DNA of 64,000 bases from Artemia franciscana (Eukaryota > Arthropoda > Branchiopoda > Anostraca > Artemiidae): the NCBI RefSeq assembly GCF_032884065.1, contig NC_088866.1, forward strand, positions 47,279,490 through 47,343,489, in the 5' to 3' direction. Below the pieces are notes generated by a model. It did not search any database and was not told the DNA's origin. It worked only from the letters and a program-made list of their open reading frames with translations. Both the position numbers and the translations under genes were made by a program. Below, in pieces: positions 54,501-61,862 of the stretch (its first letter is position 1; each line of letters opens with the position of its first letter).

Positions 54501-56875
54501 CTGAATCGCAAATTCCGTTTAATTAGAATAAATAGCACTCTTGAAAGTACTAAGAAACTTTAGCGTAAAGAGCAAGGTATTTACGACGATGGGGGAACCC
54601 CTTCATATACGCAACAATTTCTGTTTGTAACAAGTTTTAATGTTGCTCCTTACTTTCAGCTGAAAAAACTTATTCTTTAATTTAATTTCTGATCGTTTTT
54701 TAAATAATACTAGGAAAGCAGGCACCCCCTTAATGGAAAATTCCCTTCCCCATGAAAAATTTCTGCATGGAAAGATCCTTCCAAATAAACCCCTCCCCAT
54801 CCCTTTCTCCCAGAAAAATCCACCCTGAAAACGCCTGTATGCTTCGCAGTATCCTATATTATATTATGAAAAGAGAAACCACCAATGCAACAGCACAAAC
54901 ATATTGAAAAAAAAAAGATACAGAAGGAGGAAGACTGTTTTCCTAAATTAGTGATTAATATAGACCAGCACTTGAACGAAGCCTTAACCCTACTCATCCA
55001 TACAATCACATAGGTCAAACAGCTTAGCCATACACAATCAACCACAAAGAATAATCCATGGACAGGCAGTCATGTCGTCAATAAGTATAAGTCGTCATTT
55101 ACCAAACAATAAAACAATAAAGACAAATAATTCAGAGGCAACAACCCAACACAAGGGCTCATCAGGAGAATACACTTGCCTATAGGGTTTCGGCACTTTA
55201 AATTCTCTACCCAGTCAAGTGTTGTACCTACCACAGAATATCCATGGCATCAAACGATGTGCAAAGTTCACAACTTGCAGCCCTTTCCTCTGGGACTGTG
55301 GGGGATTAAGTAATCCTTAAAGACATAGTTATTAGTTTTTCGACTAGGCTGAATAATATAGATGTCACAAAATCTTGATCAGGTGACTTTGGGGAAAAAA
55401 TGAGCATAAGAAGGTCCCTTCTAATTTTTTGGTCACTTAAAAAGGGCATATAAATTTTATTTTCCGTTAGAATTAGCCCTCTTGCGATATTCTAAGGTTA
55501 CCGTGTCGATACGATCACCCCTGAAAAAAAAAATAAACACGCGTCTTTGATCTTTCTTTTGGGAAAAAATACAAAATTCCATATTTTTGCAGATAGGAGC
55601 TTAAAACTTCTACAGAAGAGTTTTCTGGTACACTAAACCTGAGGGTGTGATTATAATTAAGATAAAATGAGATTTTTAAGAGTTGTTCATTAAGATTCTT
55701 GTTTTTTTATTTCAGTACTATTCTTTTAATATCTTTTTTTCGAAAATAAGACAAAATTTATCAGGTTCGTAACTTTTGATATGTAGGACTAGACTTGACT
55801 AAATATTTGATATCAACTTGAAAATCTGATTGTTGTGATGTATCTTTTAGTATCAAAACTCCGTTTTTTAAAGTTTCGGTAACTATTGAGCTGGATCGCT
55901 CCTTGCTTACAGTTCCTTACCAAAAACTATTTGATAAAGTTCATTAACTTTAATGTTACCCGTCAAACACTACCCTGAGAAAATATGCCTAGTTTTTTAA
56001 AAGGGGGGGGGCTAAAAATTAAGTGATTTTTATAAAAATCACACCATCAAATTTAGCCCATCAGAAAACATCTGTAGAGGTTTCAAGTTCCTATCTACGA
56101 AAATGTGGTATTTTATAGTTTTTGCCAGAAGAAAAATTACGGATACTTGTTTATTTCTTGTTGTTTTTGTCCATTTTTTCCCAGAGGTGATCTTCTCCAG
56201 CCAGTCGTCATAGAAGATTGAGAGAGGGCTCATTTGAACGGAAATCAGAAGTTCTAGTTCTCTTTTCAAGTGAATGGGGTAGGAAAGGGGATTCCCTAAG
56301 ATTGATTTGAAAACAGTCAGAAATTAAAAAGAAAAAAAAATAGATTATTCAACTGAAAATGAGAAGTAGCATATAAACTCAAAACGAACAAAAATTACTT
56401 CGTATGAGAGGGTAGGGCTACATTTTCCTAACCCTCGATCTTTCCACGAAAGTCATAAAGTTCTTTAATAATATTTCACATAAGAATTCAATGGCCCTTG
56501 TGTTTGAGTAGCCTTTCTTAAAGAATTGGGGGGGGGGGAGTTCAAACTTTAGCGCAAAGAGCGAGTACTCAGGAAACCTTGTTTACCTATGCAGTGTCGG
56601 AAAAATGTTTCCACACAGTTTTATTGGTTGATTTTCGTCAGTAAAACGGTAAGTTAAAGTGAAGCTTAGCTTACTATGTTTCCAGAGTCTGAGAACATGC
56701 GCGACATAACTTAAATAAAATGACAAATAGTATAAAGTGTTACCTTGTATCCAGTAAAATCTGCAATAATCTCATCATCAGTATCGATGTCATCAATTAC
56801 AAAACTTTGGATCGGCAGAAAAATACTGCTTATAAAATAAAAAACATAAGCCAACAAAAAGCATAGTCTTGTCAT
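24902..56875 (-). CDS. Secreted M14A zinc procarboxypeptidase (digestive type), complete six-exon gene
   Basis: Metallo-carboxypeptidase that removes C-terminal amino acids from peptides; a role in the gut lumen is inferred from the secretion signal and propeptide. Joined exons 56744-56875, 46529-46765, 38588-38684, 36297-36443, 32576-33208 and 24902-25071 give 1416 nt and 471 residues with no stop. Layout: hydrophobic signal peptide (about 1-24), activation domain (about 42-140), then a peptidase domain starting near MNWESYH. Zinc ligands are H207 and E210 in GIHAREW and H360 in AIHSYSQ. Substrate-binding residues are R260, N305, R306 and Y412. The catalytic Glu is E435 in YTLELRD. Disulfide cysteines are C299 and C322. 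By eye-alignment to bovine CPA, position 255 is Asn (N419) and 243 is Thr (T407), unlike CPA (Ile) or CPB (Asp255). Residues 265-298 form a basic insertion, about 34 residues where CPA has about 6. Family is certain; exact specificity is not. Confidence 0.95.
25140..26605 (+). repeat. Fold-back family copy 2
   Basis: Starts with the terminal hairpin region (GGTAACGAACTGTAAGTAAG), then the family body (CAGGGGTGATCGTATCGACC at about 25540; GCCCCCTCCCACGCTAATA), ending with the inverted repeat at about 26360-26600 (GAAAGTAGGGAGAGACATT / TGTTGCTCCCTAC). Non-coding and diverged from the copies at 28.9 and 42.1 kb. Confidence 0.85.
26860..27800 (+). pseudogene. RTE-like LINE C-terminal relic
   Basis: Broken frames encode [11 protein letters not shown] (a mutated YADD box), [20 protein letters not shown] and, after a gap, [15 protein letters not shown] and KEIKASWEG, the C-terminal region of RTE-like endonuclease-RT proteins. 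Opposite in orientation to the gene whose intron it occupies. Confidence 0.65.
28473..28556. repeat. CT microsatellite
   Basis: About 84 nt of CT repeats with a few CC interruptions. Simple sequence. Confidence 0.95.
28925..30622 (+). repeat. Fold-back family copy 3, near full length (1.7 kb)
   Basis: Head at 28937 (CAATTCGTCGTAACGAACC, then GTAAGGAGCGACCCGGCTC). Body with CAGGGGTGATCGCATCGACC. Two inverted-repeat modules at about 29805-30030 and 30350-30615, the second with arms of about 110 bp (ACTGAAAGTAAGCAGCGACA / TGTCGCTCCTTACTTTCAGT). Collinear over its whole length with the copy at 42118-43835. No coding frame. A further diverged head lies at about 28735-28920. Confidence 0.9.
32576..33208 (-). 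CDS. Carboxypeptidase exon 5: catalytic core, all zinc ligands
   Basis: 633 nt, phase 1 at both ends, residues 206-415. Motifs in order: IHAREWI (zinc ligands H, E), [20 protein letters not shown] (substrate-anchoring Arg), a basic insertion (residues 265-298), [11 protein letters not shown] (Asn-Arg that bind the substrate carboxylate), CSETYAG (second disulfide Cys), [15 protein letters not shown] (third zinc ligand), TPGLLYIAS (mobile Tyr). The acceptor is TTCGTAG and the donor TCAG|GTAAAA. No plausible GT-AG intron lies inside the insertion without losing the Arg motif, so it is likely translated. Confidence 0.95.
33515..33567. repeat. Poly(A) run, about 50 nt
   Basis: A homopolymer of A on the plus strand immediately left of the minus-strand RT fragment. 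On the RT's sense strand it reads as T, so it is not that fragment's own tail. Confidence 0.9.
33570..33905 (-). pseudogene. LINE reverse-transcriptase fragment (FADD-box region)
   Basis: Open on the minus strand with [20 protein letters not shown], then [17 protein letters not shown], the catalytic YADD box and its upstream LSPxLF helix. Only about 110 residues remain, bounded by the homopolymer on one side and non-coding DNA on the other. Confidence 0.7.
34560..36110 (+). repeat. Block of degenerate repeat units (GGTGATCGGATC family)
   Basis: Starts with CAAGTGACATATAGCGATCG and a GTCTGTCGGTC-rich stretch, then at least five imperfect units carrying ACTTACGAACGGGTGATC, TCAGAGCTCTTATTTTAAAT and GGGATGAAACTTGGTG (near 34850, 35135, 35300, 35600 and 36000). 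Spacing is irregular (about 175-390 bp). Non-coding. I recall the same family from brine shrimp sequence. Confidence 0.8.
36297..36443 (-). CDS. Carboxypeptidase exon 4: N-terminal part of the peptidase domain
   Basis: 147 nt, phase 1 at both ends. It encodes [14 protein letters not shown], then [12 protein letters not shown] and KQAIFIEAG, the standard first strands of the M14 fold ('S.EGRPLKVLKI...AIFIDAGIHAREW'). The acceptor is CTTGCAG and the donor is GCAG|GTAATT. The split Gly codon joins directly to the HAREW zinc motif of exon 5. Confidence 0.93.
36444..38587 (-). other. Carboxypeptidase intron 3 (about 2.1 kb)
   Basis: GT-AG intron, phase 1. The half nearer exon 3 (37.53-38.48 kb) is an RTE-like reverse-transcriptase relic in the same orientation as the gene. 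The remainder is AT-rich with small imperfect GATAAGTA repeats near 36.83-36.89 kb. Confidence 0.85.
37536..38480 (-). pseudogene. RTE-like LINE relic in intron 3
   Basis: Reading leftward: [15 protein letters not shown] at about 38310-38480, then 38009-37536 open for 157 codons with [40 protein letters not shown] and a final SKV. The arrangement and the final SKV stop match the relic at 20089-20505, so it is the same or a sister family. Confidence 0.7.
38588..38684 (-). CDS. Carboxypeptidase exon 3: linker to the mature enzyme
   Basis: 97 nt, entering in phase 0 and leaving in phase 1 (GAAG|GTATTT); the acceptor is CTTCTAG. It encodes the end of the propeptide, with several Lys residues where an activating trypsin-like protease could cut (for example after DGTGQK), then [10 protein letters not shown]. 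This matches the conserved first residues of the mature M14A domain ('MxWxxYHxLEEI'). It is too short to be seen as a long open frame and was located by homology and splice phase. Confidence 0.9.
39115..41221. repeat. Large palindrome, arms of about 0.7-0.8 kb
   Basis: Left arm 39115-39800, right arm about 40425-41221, joined by a 0.6-kb spacer. Matching pairs include GATAATTCCATTCTAGCTG (39115) with its complement near 41205, AAATTTCTTGCGGATGAAC (39150) with GTTCATCCGCAAGAAATTT (41169), and GATTACCCACTTGATCTGA (39755) with TCAGATCAAGTGGGTAATC (40438). Both arms carry the fold-back family tail (GAAAGTAAAGAGTAACATT). Some segments differ by small indels. Confidence 0.85.
40068..40262. repeat. 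Short repeat with GGTCGTATCCAA / TTGGATACGGCC ends
   Basis: About 195 bp inside the spacer of the palindrome, bounded by near-perfect 12-bp inverted ends. The interior has G-rich and poly(A/T) parts and a GCACCAAAAATTTG core. Probably a small non-autonomous element; a related piece lies at about 38990-39060 in the opposite sense. Confidence 0.6.
41270..41530 (+). repeat. Fold-back family fragment
   Basis: Body end (GAAGGGGGAGCGGGATTTCC) followed by GAAAGTAAGGAGCAACATC and half of the inverted repeat. The complementary arm is missing. Confidence 0.75.
42118..43835 (+). repeat. Fold-back family copy, full length (1.7 kb)
   Basis: Begins ACAGTTCGTGGTAACGAACT, a perfect hairpin, then GTAAGGAGCGACCCGGCTC. 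The body has CAGGGGTGATCGTATCGACC. Inverted-repeat modules lie at about 43012-43240 and 43560-43830; the latter is an almost perfect palindrome whose arms read ACTGAAAGTAAGGAGCGACA and TGTCGCTCCTTACTTTCAGT. Most intact copy in the window, a good reference for the family. No coding frame. Confidence 0.92.
43845..44385 (+). pseudogene. LINE reverse-transcriptase relic (Jockey/CR1 type)
   Basis: Begins directly after the fold-back copy. Shows [32 protein letters not shown] (43977-44162), [10 protein letters not shown] then, one frame on, DTVNF and [20 protein letters not shown]. These are RT domains 1-4. A single frameshift at about 44160 and one stop are the main lesions. The YADD box is absent. 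Confidence 0.75.
44651..45364. repeat. Inverted repeat (arms about 165 bp) and CTAC tail
   Basis: Arms 44651-44815 and 45125-45287: CAGGCCAGGGTAAAATTCTA and its partner TAGAATTTCACCCAGGCC; AAAATGAAACTTTCAGGGAT and ATCCCTGAAAGTTTCATTTT. After the right arm, AATAAAATCTACCTACC runs into a short (CTAC)n tract at 45341-45362, like the simple-repeat tail of some LINEs. Confidence 0.85.
46529..46765 (-). CDS. Carboxypeptidase exon 2: activation (propeptide) domain
   Basis: Residues 45-123, 79 codons, both ends phase 0. It reads [20 protein letters not shown] and later GIQFWSD, matching the conserved start of the procarboxypeptidase activation domain (usually 'KVxRV...L...IDFWxxP'). It ends with YDVLIPDIQ, the usual final strand. 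The acceptor follows TTGAAG and the donor is CAG|GTAATT. The middle is strongly acidic ([11 protein letters not shown]). The flanking introns are about 10.0 and 7.8 kb. Confidence 0.92.
46766..48048. other. Nothing recognised in the exon 2 side of intron 1
   Basis: AT-rich DNA, no repeat or gene that I can support. Confidence 0.5.
48049..48128 (-). other. tRNA-Leu-like relic or SINE head
   Basis: On the minus strand GCCGTCCTAGCCGAGTGG contains a polymerase III A box, and GGGTTCGAACCC a B box. The anticodon arm GGATTTAGGATCC would carry TAG (48092-48094), as in tRNA-Leu, with an extra-arm-sized gap. The acceptor ends (GCCGTCC and AGTTTGC) do not pair, so it is not a working tRNA gene. Confidence 0.55.
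48129..49750. other. Mostly unannotated; fold-back-like fragment at 49.15-49.45 kb
   Basis: GGAAAATACCCCCCCGTGG and similar C-rich pieces near 49340-49380 match the body end of the fold-back family in reverse. The rest is AT-rich without features. Confidence 0.5.
49762..50724. mobile_element. TA-flanked terminal-inverted-repeat element, 963 bp, non-autonomous
   Basis: Ends CAGGGTGACCCAAAAAGATC and GATCTTTTTGGGTCATCCTG, each flanked by TA (49760-49761, 50725-50726), the target duplication of Tc1/mariner-type elements. The inverted repeat runs about 330 bp inward with minor differences (TTGTTAAAAAATGGAT-type matches, then GGTCTCCAGGGAGAATA). No transposase frame remains. The centre has a 103-bp tandem duplication. 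Confidence 0.85.
50193..50398. repeat. 103-bp tandem duplication inside the TIR element
   Basis: Two copies starting CACTCCCTTGTCATTC at 50193 and 50296, both with GGGCTAC-TCCTACTGAGTCC, differing at several sites. Confidence 0.85.
50900..51720 (-). repeat. Fold-back family copy, minus orientation, truncated
   Basis: A short plus-oriented inverted-repeat piece (CAAACTTTAGCGCAAA, about 50925) is followed at about 51150-51700 by the family body in reverse (GGTTGATACGATCATCCCTG). The head hairpin is missing. Confidence 0.75.
52310..52640 (+). repeat. Fold-back family fragment
   Basis: Includes CATGCATTAATTCAAGAACG, ACTGAAAGTAAGGAGCAACA and about half of the inverted repeat, ending TTTTAAAACAATAAAAAA. 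Confidence 0.75.
52900..53275. repeat. Degenerate repeats built on AAAGAAACTATTAGGTAAC
   Basis: Several imperfect units with CAAAGAAACTATT-GGTA and CCAAGGAAATCTTGATT. Related units lie at 62.66-62.74 and 63.20-63.39 kb. Non-coding. Confidence 0.65.
53390..53480 (-). repeat. Fold-back family head fragment, minus
   Basis: Reverse of the family head: TATTGAGCCGGGTAGCTCC then ACAGTTCGTTACCAAGAACT, the terminal hairpin. Confidence 0.8.
53715..54045 (+). pseudogene. RTE-like LINE relic, internally deleted
   Basis: Frames show [15 protein letters not shown] (as [10 protein letters not shown] at 27.1 kb) and later CSCVGLG and LGAAVY near the stop, the C-terminal end of the same RTE-like family. The middle is lost. 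Confidence 0.55.
54205..55945. repeat. Head-to-head fold-back family compound
   Basis: Plus-oriented head at about 54210 (ACAGTTCGTAGTAATTAGCT), inverted-repeat module 54365-54680, then the whole body and head in minus orientation up to the hairpin at about 55910 (ACAGTTCCTTACCAAAAACT). The result is a palindromic compound of one short and one long half. Confidence 0.8.
55945..56590 (+). repeat. Fold-back family fragment, plus
   Basis: Body pieces from CACACCATCAAATTTAGCCC and CAGAGGTGATC through AAAATGAGAAGTAGCATAT to CAAACTTTAGCGCAAAGAGC, diverged. Lies just inside intron 1, about 150 bp from exon 1. Confidence 0.7.
56744..56875 (-). CDS. Carboxypeptidase exon 1: signal peptide and start of propeptide
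   Basis: Codes for residues 1-44. The start ATG at 56875 follows a run of A (AAAAATG), a favourable context, and is followed by a hydrophobic stretch ([16 protein letters not shown]) typical of a secretion signal. An acidic segment (DDIDTDDE) follows. The exon ends TGYK with donor AAG|GTAACA, phase 0. The next exon continues the usual procarboxypeptidase 'GYKV' start of the activation domain, which supports the join. No clear TATA box is visible upstream. Confidence 0.9.
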
Positions 56876-58325
56876 TTTTACGAGTAGTTCCGCATTGTAG
56901 TTCTGTTTTTCAATATTTACTCTAGATGTAGTGGTATAACTTGTTTTTCTTCAATGGCAAGTTTACCAGTTTCTCTTTTCGTAACAATAACAATAAGGTC
57001 ACTGTGCCACATAAAAAAAGAGGGTTGCGGTCAATTGCTACTATAATAAATGTTACATTCGATCCTTCGGTTTGATTTACAACGATCAACCTAGGGAAAA
57101 AAGGATTAGGGAAAAAAGGACTAGGGAAAAAAGGACCAATATGTGATTAGGCTAAAGAGTTACCTGTTTCCAAAAACGCAAACAACAGTTAGCATGCGCT
57201 CTGCGTTTCGAAATCGGGTGCTCAAAACCTCATAATTAGATTTTAATTCATATTGTAATATAGTAAATCCTCATAAAAGCCACCAAAAATTATTTGCAGT
57301 ATTTAAAAGAATTTTTATTTAACTTAAAGCTGGTTATTAATCTGGGCTGCAGCAACTACAAACACACATTTGTACCCGGAATAGTTTTATTTTACACTGA
57401 AAAAAAAATTTACCGATCGGATACGCTGGATGATTCAAAAGGTGCTATGTAAAGAATGTACCAATATTTAATATAAAAGCAATAGTCACGGTAGTGAATG
57501 GTCTATTTTGAAAAAATAGTTTTGATTGGGGAAGTAAATGATGTTCCTCTTTTGTTGCTACGATGGCTAGTTCAGAAAAGGAATCTTGTACCAAAATAAC
57601 CTTCATTTCTTTTACTTTCATCAAGGTCTCTCCCTTTGGAGGGGTACGGGAGAGGAAGGGATTCTCATCCTTTTTAATATATTTTACATTACTAAAACGA
57701 AAATGTTGCAAAGTAAGGTGTAAGTATTTCCGTTCATGGCTTAATGACGTGTGGTGGAATGTGCCGCGCGTCGTGCTCTGAAGCATTTACCAGATGGCAA
57801 ATAGTGGACAACACCTTGGGTTACGCTTATCTGAAAACTTAACCTGGTGTCTGATTATTTGGTTTAATGATAATGATGAGTACCCCGAATTACCAAATTT
57901 GCAATTTAGCATTTTTTTTTTTTTTTTTAGCCATGAATTGACTCTTTTCCCTTCCATTTCCAAAAGTAAATCAATTCCTAATAGCCTCTGTTTAGTCACC
58001 ACTATCACTCACCAAACAACTTTGCAATTAATTTAAGTAATTAAATTAATTACCGAATTGCTAAACGGATAAAAAAACAAACAAATTGATATTCCTTTAA
58101 AGAAGCTTAAATTAGAAGGATTAAAAAATGTTCTAGGAGTATGAAAAGACTTCTTATAATAGAGCCGAAAAGGGTAAATTTGTCCAAACTCTAACGCAAT
58201 AGTAACCCTAAGCTCTTCATAGGCGAATTAAGTAGACGCATGTAAGAAGTATCATAGGTAGCGATGTACGGCTGCCTAAGTAAAGAGTGGTAAGACTTTT
58301 ACTGTATTAGATAAAAGAAAGCTTT
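56876..58325. other. Upstream region of the carboxypeptidase gene
   Basis: Presumed promoter side. I see no convincing TATA box or initiator. At 57086-57136 a short tandem of AGGGAAAAAAGGA (three copies) occurs. Overlapping open stretches on both strands at 57445-58036 (up to 113 codons) lack recognisable motifs and are probably chance. Confidence 0.4.
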
Positions 58326-58561
58326 TGTCAACTGAAAGTAAGGATTAACATTATAACTTAAAACGAACAAGAAATTATTAAATATATTAAGGGGTTTCCC
58401 CTTCTTCAACATCTCTCTCTTTACGCTAAAGCCTTTTAAGAACTTTTAAAAAAGCTTATTGAACTAATTAAAGGTCCCTTGTGTTTCAAGATTCATAGTT
58501 AAACAATTGGAACAAAACGTCACACTTTAGCGTAGAAAGCAAGGTTTTAAAGAGGGGGCAA

Positions 58562-58676
<115 letters not shown>

Positions 58677-58845
58677 TAGCTGTTGGGAGGGCGCTTCGCG
58701 CCCACCCCCCAAGCCCCCCCGCTCACGTCATTACGCGCCATATTAGTTACGCGCCATTGTAGTTGTGTCCCTGTGTCCCACCTGTGAATATAGATAGATA
58801 TATATATGTTTTTAACTACGTAAAACTTGCGATTATACAACATTT

Positions 58846-59013
58846 TTCGATGTCCCGTTGTCTGTGCATATAAATAGATTGTGGTTTACCGACTCTTGAA
58901 CATGCAACATAAAATTGTCCATGGGAAAAACAATCCGTATTCAGATCTATACCTCATTATTCTAATGATTGCCCTTCAGCTTTGTTGATGGTGATCGCTA
59001 ATCGAACATTCCC
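58846..59013 (-). pseudogene. Helitron PIF1-like helicase C-terminal remnant
   Basis: The minus strand reads NVRLAITINKAEGQSLE, two stops, then GIDLNTDCFSHGQFYVACSR and VGKP. 'TINKAQGQS' and 'GQLYVACSRV' are the final helicase motifs of Helitron Rep-Hel proteins. Only about 55 codons remain, in one frame with two stops. Confidence 0.85.
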
Positions 59014-59039
59014 TGTGTCCCTGTCGTCATTTATATATC

Positions 59040-59350
59040 CCCCTGTGCCCCCGGCATCCCCGTTGTAGTTGTGTCCCTGAGTCCCGGTCGTCATTTATAT
59101 TCCCAGTATCCCGGTAGTCATTTGTGTCCCAGTGTCCCAGTCTGCAATTTCTCTTTGAGCGTCCCGGTCGTCATTTATATTCCCTGTGTCCCGGTGTCTC
59201 GGTAGTCATTTGTGTCCCGGTGTCCCGGTTTGTAATTTATCTTTGAGTGTCCCGGTCGTCATTTATATCTCCCGGTCGTTATTTGTGTCCCAGTGTCCCA
59301 GTCTGTAATTTCTCTTTGAGTGTCCCGGTCGTCATTTATATTCCCTGTGA
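59040..59350. repeat. Minisatellite of GTCCCGGTCGTCATTTATAT units
   Basis: About six to eight irregular copies of GTGTCCCGGT joined to CGTCATTTATATTCCC or TTTGTAATTTCTCTTTGAG. Part of the Helitron interior. Confidence 0.85.
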
Positions 59351-59650
59351 CCCGGTTTTTAGCTTTCTTTTTCACCTTTATTTTTCAGTTTTTTCCTTTT
59401 TTTAGTTTTTTTTTCTTTTTCAGTTTTTAGTTTTTTTTTTAGTTTTTTTAGTTTATTTATTAGTTTTTAGTTGTTTTTTTTTTAGTTTTTTTGTAGTTTT
59501 TACCTTTTTTTAGTTTTTTTTTGTTTTTTTTTCTTTTTTAGTTTTTTACCTTTTTTTTAGTTTTTTTTAGTTTCTTAGCTTTTTTAGTTTTTTTAGTATT
59601 TTCTTTTTAGTTTTTTTGTAGTTGTTACCTTTTTTAATTTTTTTTTCTTC
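59350..59650. repeat. TTTTTTAG-rich low-complexity tract
   Basis: About 300 nt of T runs broken by AG. On the minus strand it reads as repeated CTAAAAAA directly downstream of the tRNA-like sequence, which looks like a SINE tail. Confidence 0.8.
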
Positions 59651-59668
59651 TTTTGTATTAATGCTAAA

Positions 59669-59742
59669 GCCAAGGTTCGAACCTGGAACCTCTCGGACCT
59701 AGAACCTGGAACATAACGCTTTACCAACTCAGCTACTTCGGC
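59669..59742 (-). other. tRNA-like sequence (SINE head) inside the Helitron
   Basis: 74 nt on the minus strand beginning GCCGAAGTAGCTGAGTTGG, with an A box (TAGCTGAGTTGG, 59724-59735) and a B box (GGTTCGAACC, 59674-59683). The ends GCCGAAG and CCTTGGC can mostly pair. The anticodon arm is not clean, so it is a tRNA-derived retroposon rather than a tRNA gene. Confidence 0.7.
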
Positions 59743-60189
59743 TTGAATACATTCGTTTTTGAATTGGTATATGATAAATAATTCAGACGTCATATGCGGA
59801 CATACAGACAGACACACAAACAAACAGCTTATTTTTATATATATAGATATCGTTTCAAGTTTTAATGTTGCTCCTTACTTTCAGTTGAGAAAATTATTTT
59901 TTTTTCATTTGATTTCTTACCTTTTTTTGAATAATATTGGGAAATCCAGCTTCCCCTAAATAGAAAATCTCTACCCCCACGACCAATTTTCCCTGTACAG
60001 AACCTCCTCCATAAAGTCGCTAGAAAATCCCCCCCGTAGAGTATCTGTATACATCTAAATAGTCAATATTTTTGTAAACAATGGTCAAAGTACACAGGCT
60101 CAACCCCAATCCTCGGGGGGCTATGGGAGGTCAAGTCATCCTCAAAGACATAGCTATTAGATCTTTTGAGTATGCTGAATAAAATACTA

Positions 60190-60310
60190 CGAATATTAAC
60201 TACTACTACTGTGACTAGTACTCCTATGGCTACTAATATTACGAATGCACCCACTACCGATACCATTATTATGACTACTACGGCAACGACTATTACTGCT
60301 CCAGCTACTA
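60190..60310. repeat. Imperfect ACT trinucleotide repeat
   Basis: ACTACTAC-rich tract with many substitutions. A similar longer tract lies at 61.62-61.86 kb. Confidence 0.8.
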
Positions 60311-60700
60311 CTAGACGCTAATCGTGGTCGTTCCTTGCGTCGAGCACTCGCCCGTCTTTATGGTCTATTTTGTGACCACTCCGTTTTATTGTGTTGCGAA
60401 AGCAATACTTTGGTTTTGTCGTTTTTTTTGTTTTTTTTTCTTAGCGCCCCGATTTCAGCTTATTCCTAGAAAGTGGTAAGGATCTAACCTCTGCGGTTTT
60501 ACGGATAGTGTGGACCTTAAGCCAGATTGATGAATATGACTTCGCATTTTGGCAACCTTCATAGAACTCTTGCCTGTGGCTAAAAAGGATAGTTTTTGCT
60601 TGTGTTTCTAAGCAATTCTGTTCGTGATTTTAGCTGAATTTATCATTCGGTTTTTCGCACTTGGGATTGCGGTAGAGAAATGGTATCACATGTGCCTCAG

Positions 60701-60852
60701 AAACTTTAAAAGTTCTCTCATTGCTAAAGAAATTAGATTTTATCCTTTGCTCCTTTCTAAGTAATGTCGTTAGAAACTTTGAAGTTCTCTCATTGCTAAA
60801 GAAATTAGATTTTATCCTTTGCTCCTTTCTAAGTAATGTCGTTAGAAACTTT
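60701..60852. repeat. Tandem duplication, unit 72-73 bp
   Basis: AAACTTT-AAGTTCTCTCATT starts at 60701 and 60774, and a third partial start is at 60846. The two full copies are almost identical, so the duplication is recent. Confidence 0.9.
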
Positions 60853-61620
60853 GCCTACGGCAAAAAAGTCATCTTTTGAACTAAGACATATATTTTTTTT
60901 GAAGGCAGTCGATAGCTCTTGATTAGCTGAATAAAGTATATGCCATCCATTTTTTGGTAGAAAAATTCCTTCGCGAAATATACCAGTTTGAAAGTTTAAA
61001 GGGAATGACAACTTCAGTAGTAAGATACACACTGAAACCAAAAATAGGCCGATACCAATTGTGAGACATATAGGGAAATTTTAAGCAACAGTCGGCTGTT
61101 AGCTCATAATCATCTTCGGCAATGAGGGGTTCACAACTTTTGCTATTTGGTGTATCTATTATTTTTTTCCAATGTATTTGATGGTAAGACCAATTTGGTT
61201 CCAGTGGTAAGATATGTAGGAGAATTGTAAGTAATAATTGGCTCTTAGGCTACAATTATCTTCAGTGATCAGGCGTTTGCAACTTTTGCGAGTTGGTGTA
61301 CTTAGTGCTTATTTTAAGATTCTTACAGATTAACAACTTCAGCGTTTAATCGAAGCGAGGAAACAAAGCCAAAGTGTTGCTCTCACAACACTACTCGGCA
61401 AAGCCGAACAAAGGTTGCCACAACTCCTCACGTTGCCCATGCAACGTAGATCTTATTTATGTCTGGTCTTTATCCTCTGCTCCAGAAGAAGCATCTAAAA
61501 TCAATTTGAGTGAAGTACTCTCGGCATCTAAAGTACCTACTTTATCTGCCTCGTTCTTACCGTAATCACGTCATTGTTAGTAAATACGGTGATACAGCTA
61601 TTACTGAGTCATTTGAAAGA
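60853..61620. other. Nothing recognised
   Basis: A loosely repeated motif (GGTAAGA-A-TAGG-GA-A-TT-TAAG near 61045 and 61205) suggests an old duplication of about 150 bp. No gene supported. Confidence 0.4.
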
Positions 61621-61621
61621 T

Positions 61622-61862
61622 TAAATACTACTACAACTAATAAAATTACAACATCTACAACTACTACCATGACTACTTTCATTACAACTACTGTCATTAC
61701 TGCTTCTAAGAACACCGCTACTTCGACTACTACGCCTACTACTAATTATTACTGCGACAGCTACTATTGTGACTACTACTGCTGTATCTACTACTACTGC
61801 GACTACTACTACTATGACTACTAATACTACGACTACTATTACTATGACCATTAATACTTTGA
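61622..61862. repeat. Imperfect ACT trinucleotide repeat, 0.24 kb
   Basis: ACTACTACTACTGCGACTAC-type sequence. Open frames over it (Thr/Tyr-rich or Val-rich) are artefacts of the repeat. Confidence 0.85.

Larger units (their letters stand above)
46766..56743 (-). other. Carboxypeptidase intron 1 (about 10.0 kb)
   Basis: GT-AG intron, phase 0. Contents: a tRNA-Leu-like relic (48.05-48.13 kb), the TA-flanked inverted-repeat element (49.76-50.72 kb), several fold-back family copies in both orientations (50.9-51.7, 52.3-52.65, 53.39-53.48, 54.2-56.6 kb), a short-period repeat at 52.9-53.27 kb and an RTE-like relic (53.7-54.05 kb). No exon with carboxypeptidase similarity was found inside. Confidence 0.85.

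Noticed and set aside
57445..58036. Open frames up to 113 codons upstream of the carboxypeptidase
   Set aside because: No motif or splice context; overlapping frames on both strands suggest chance.
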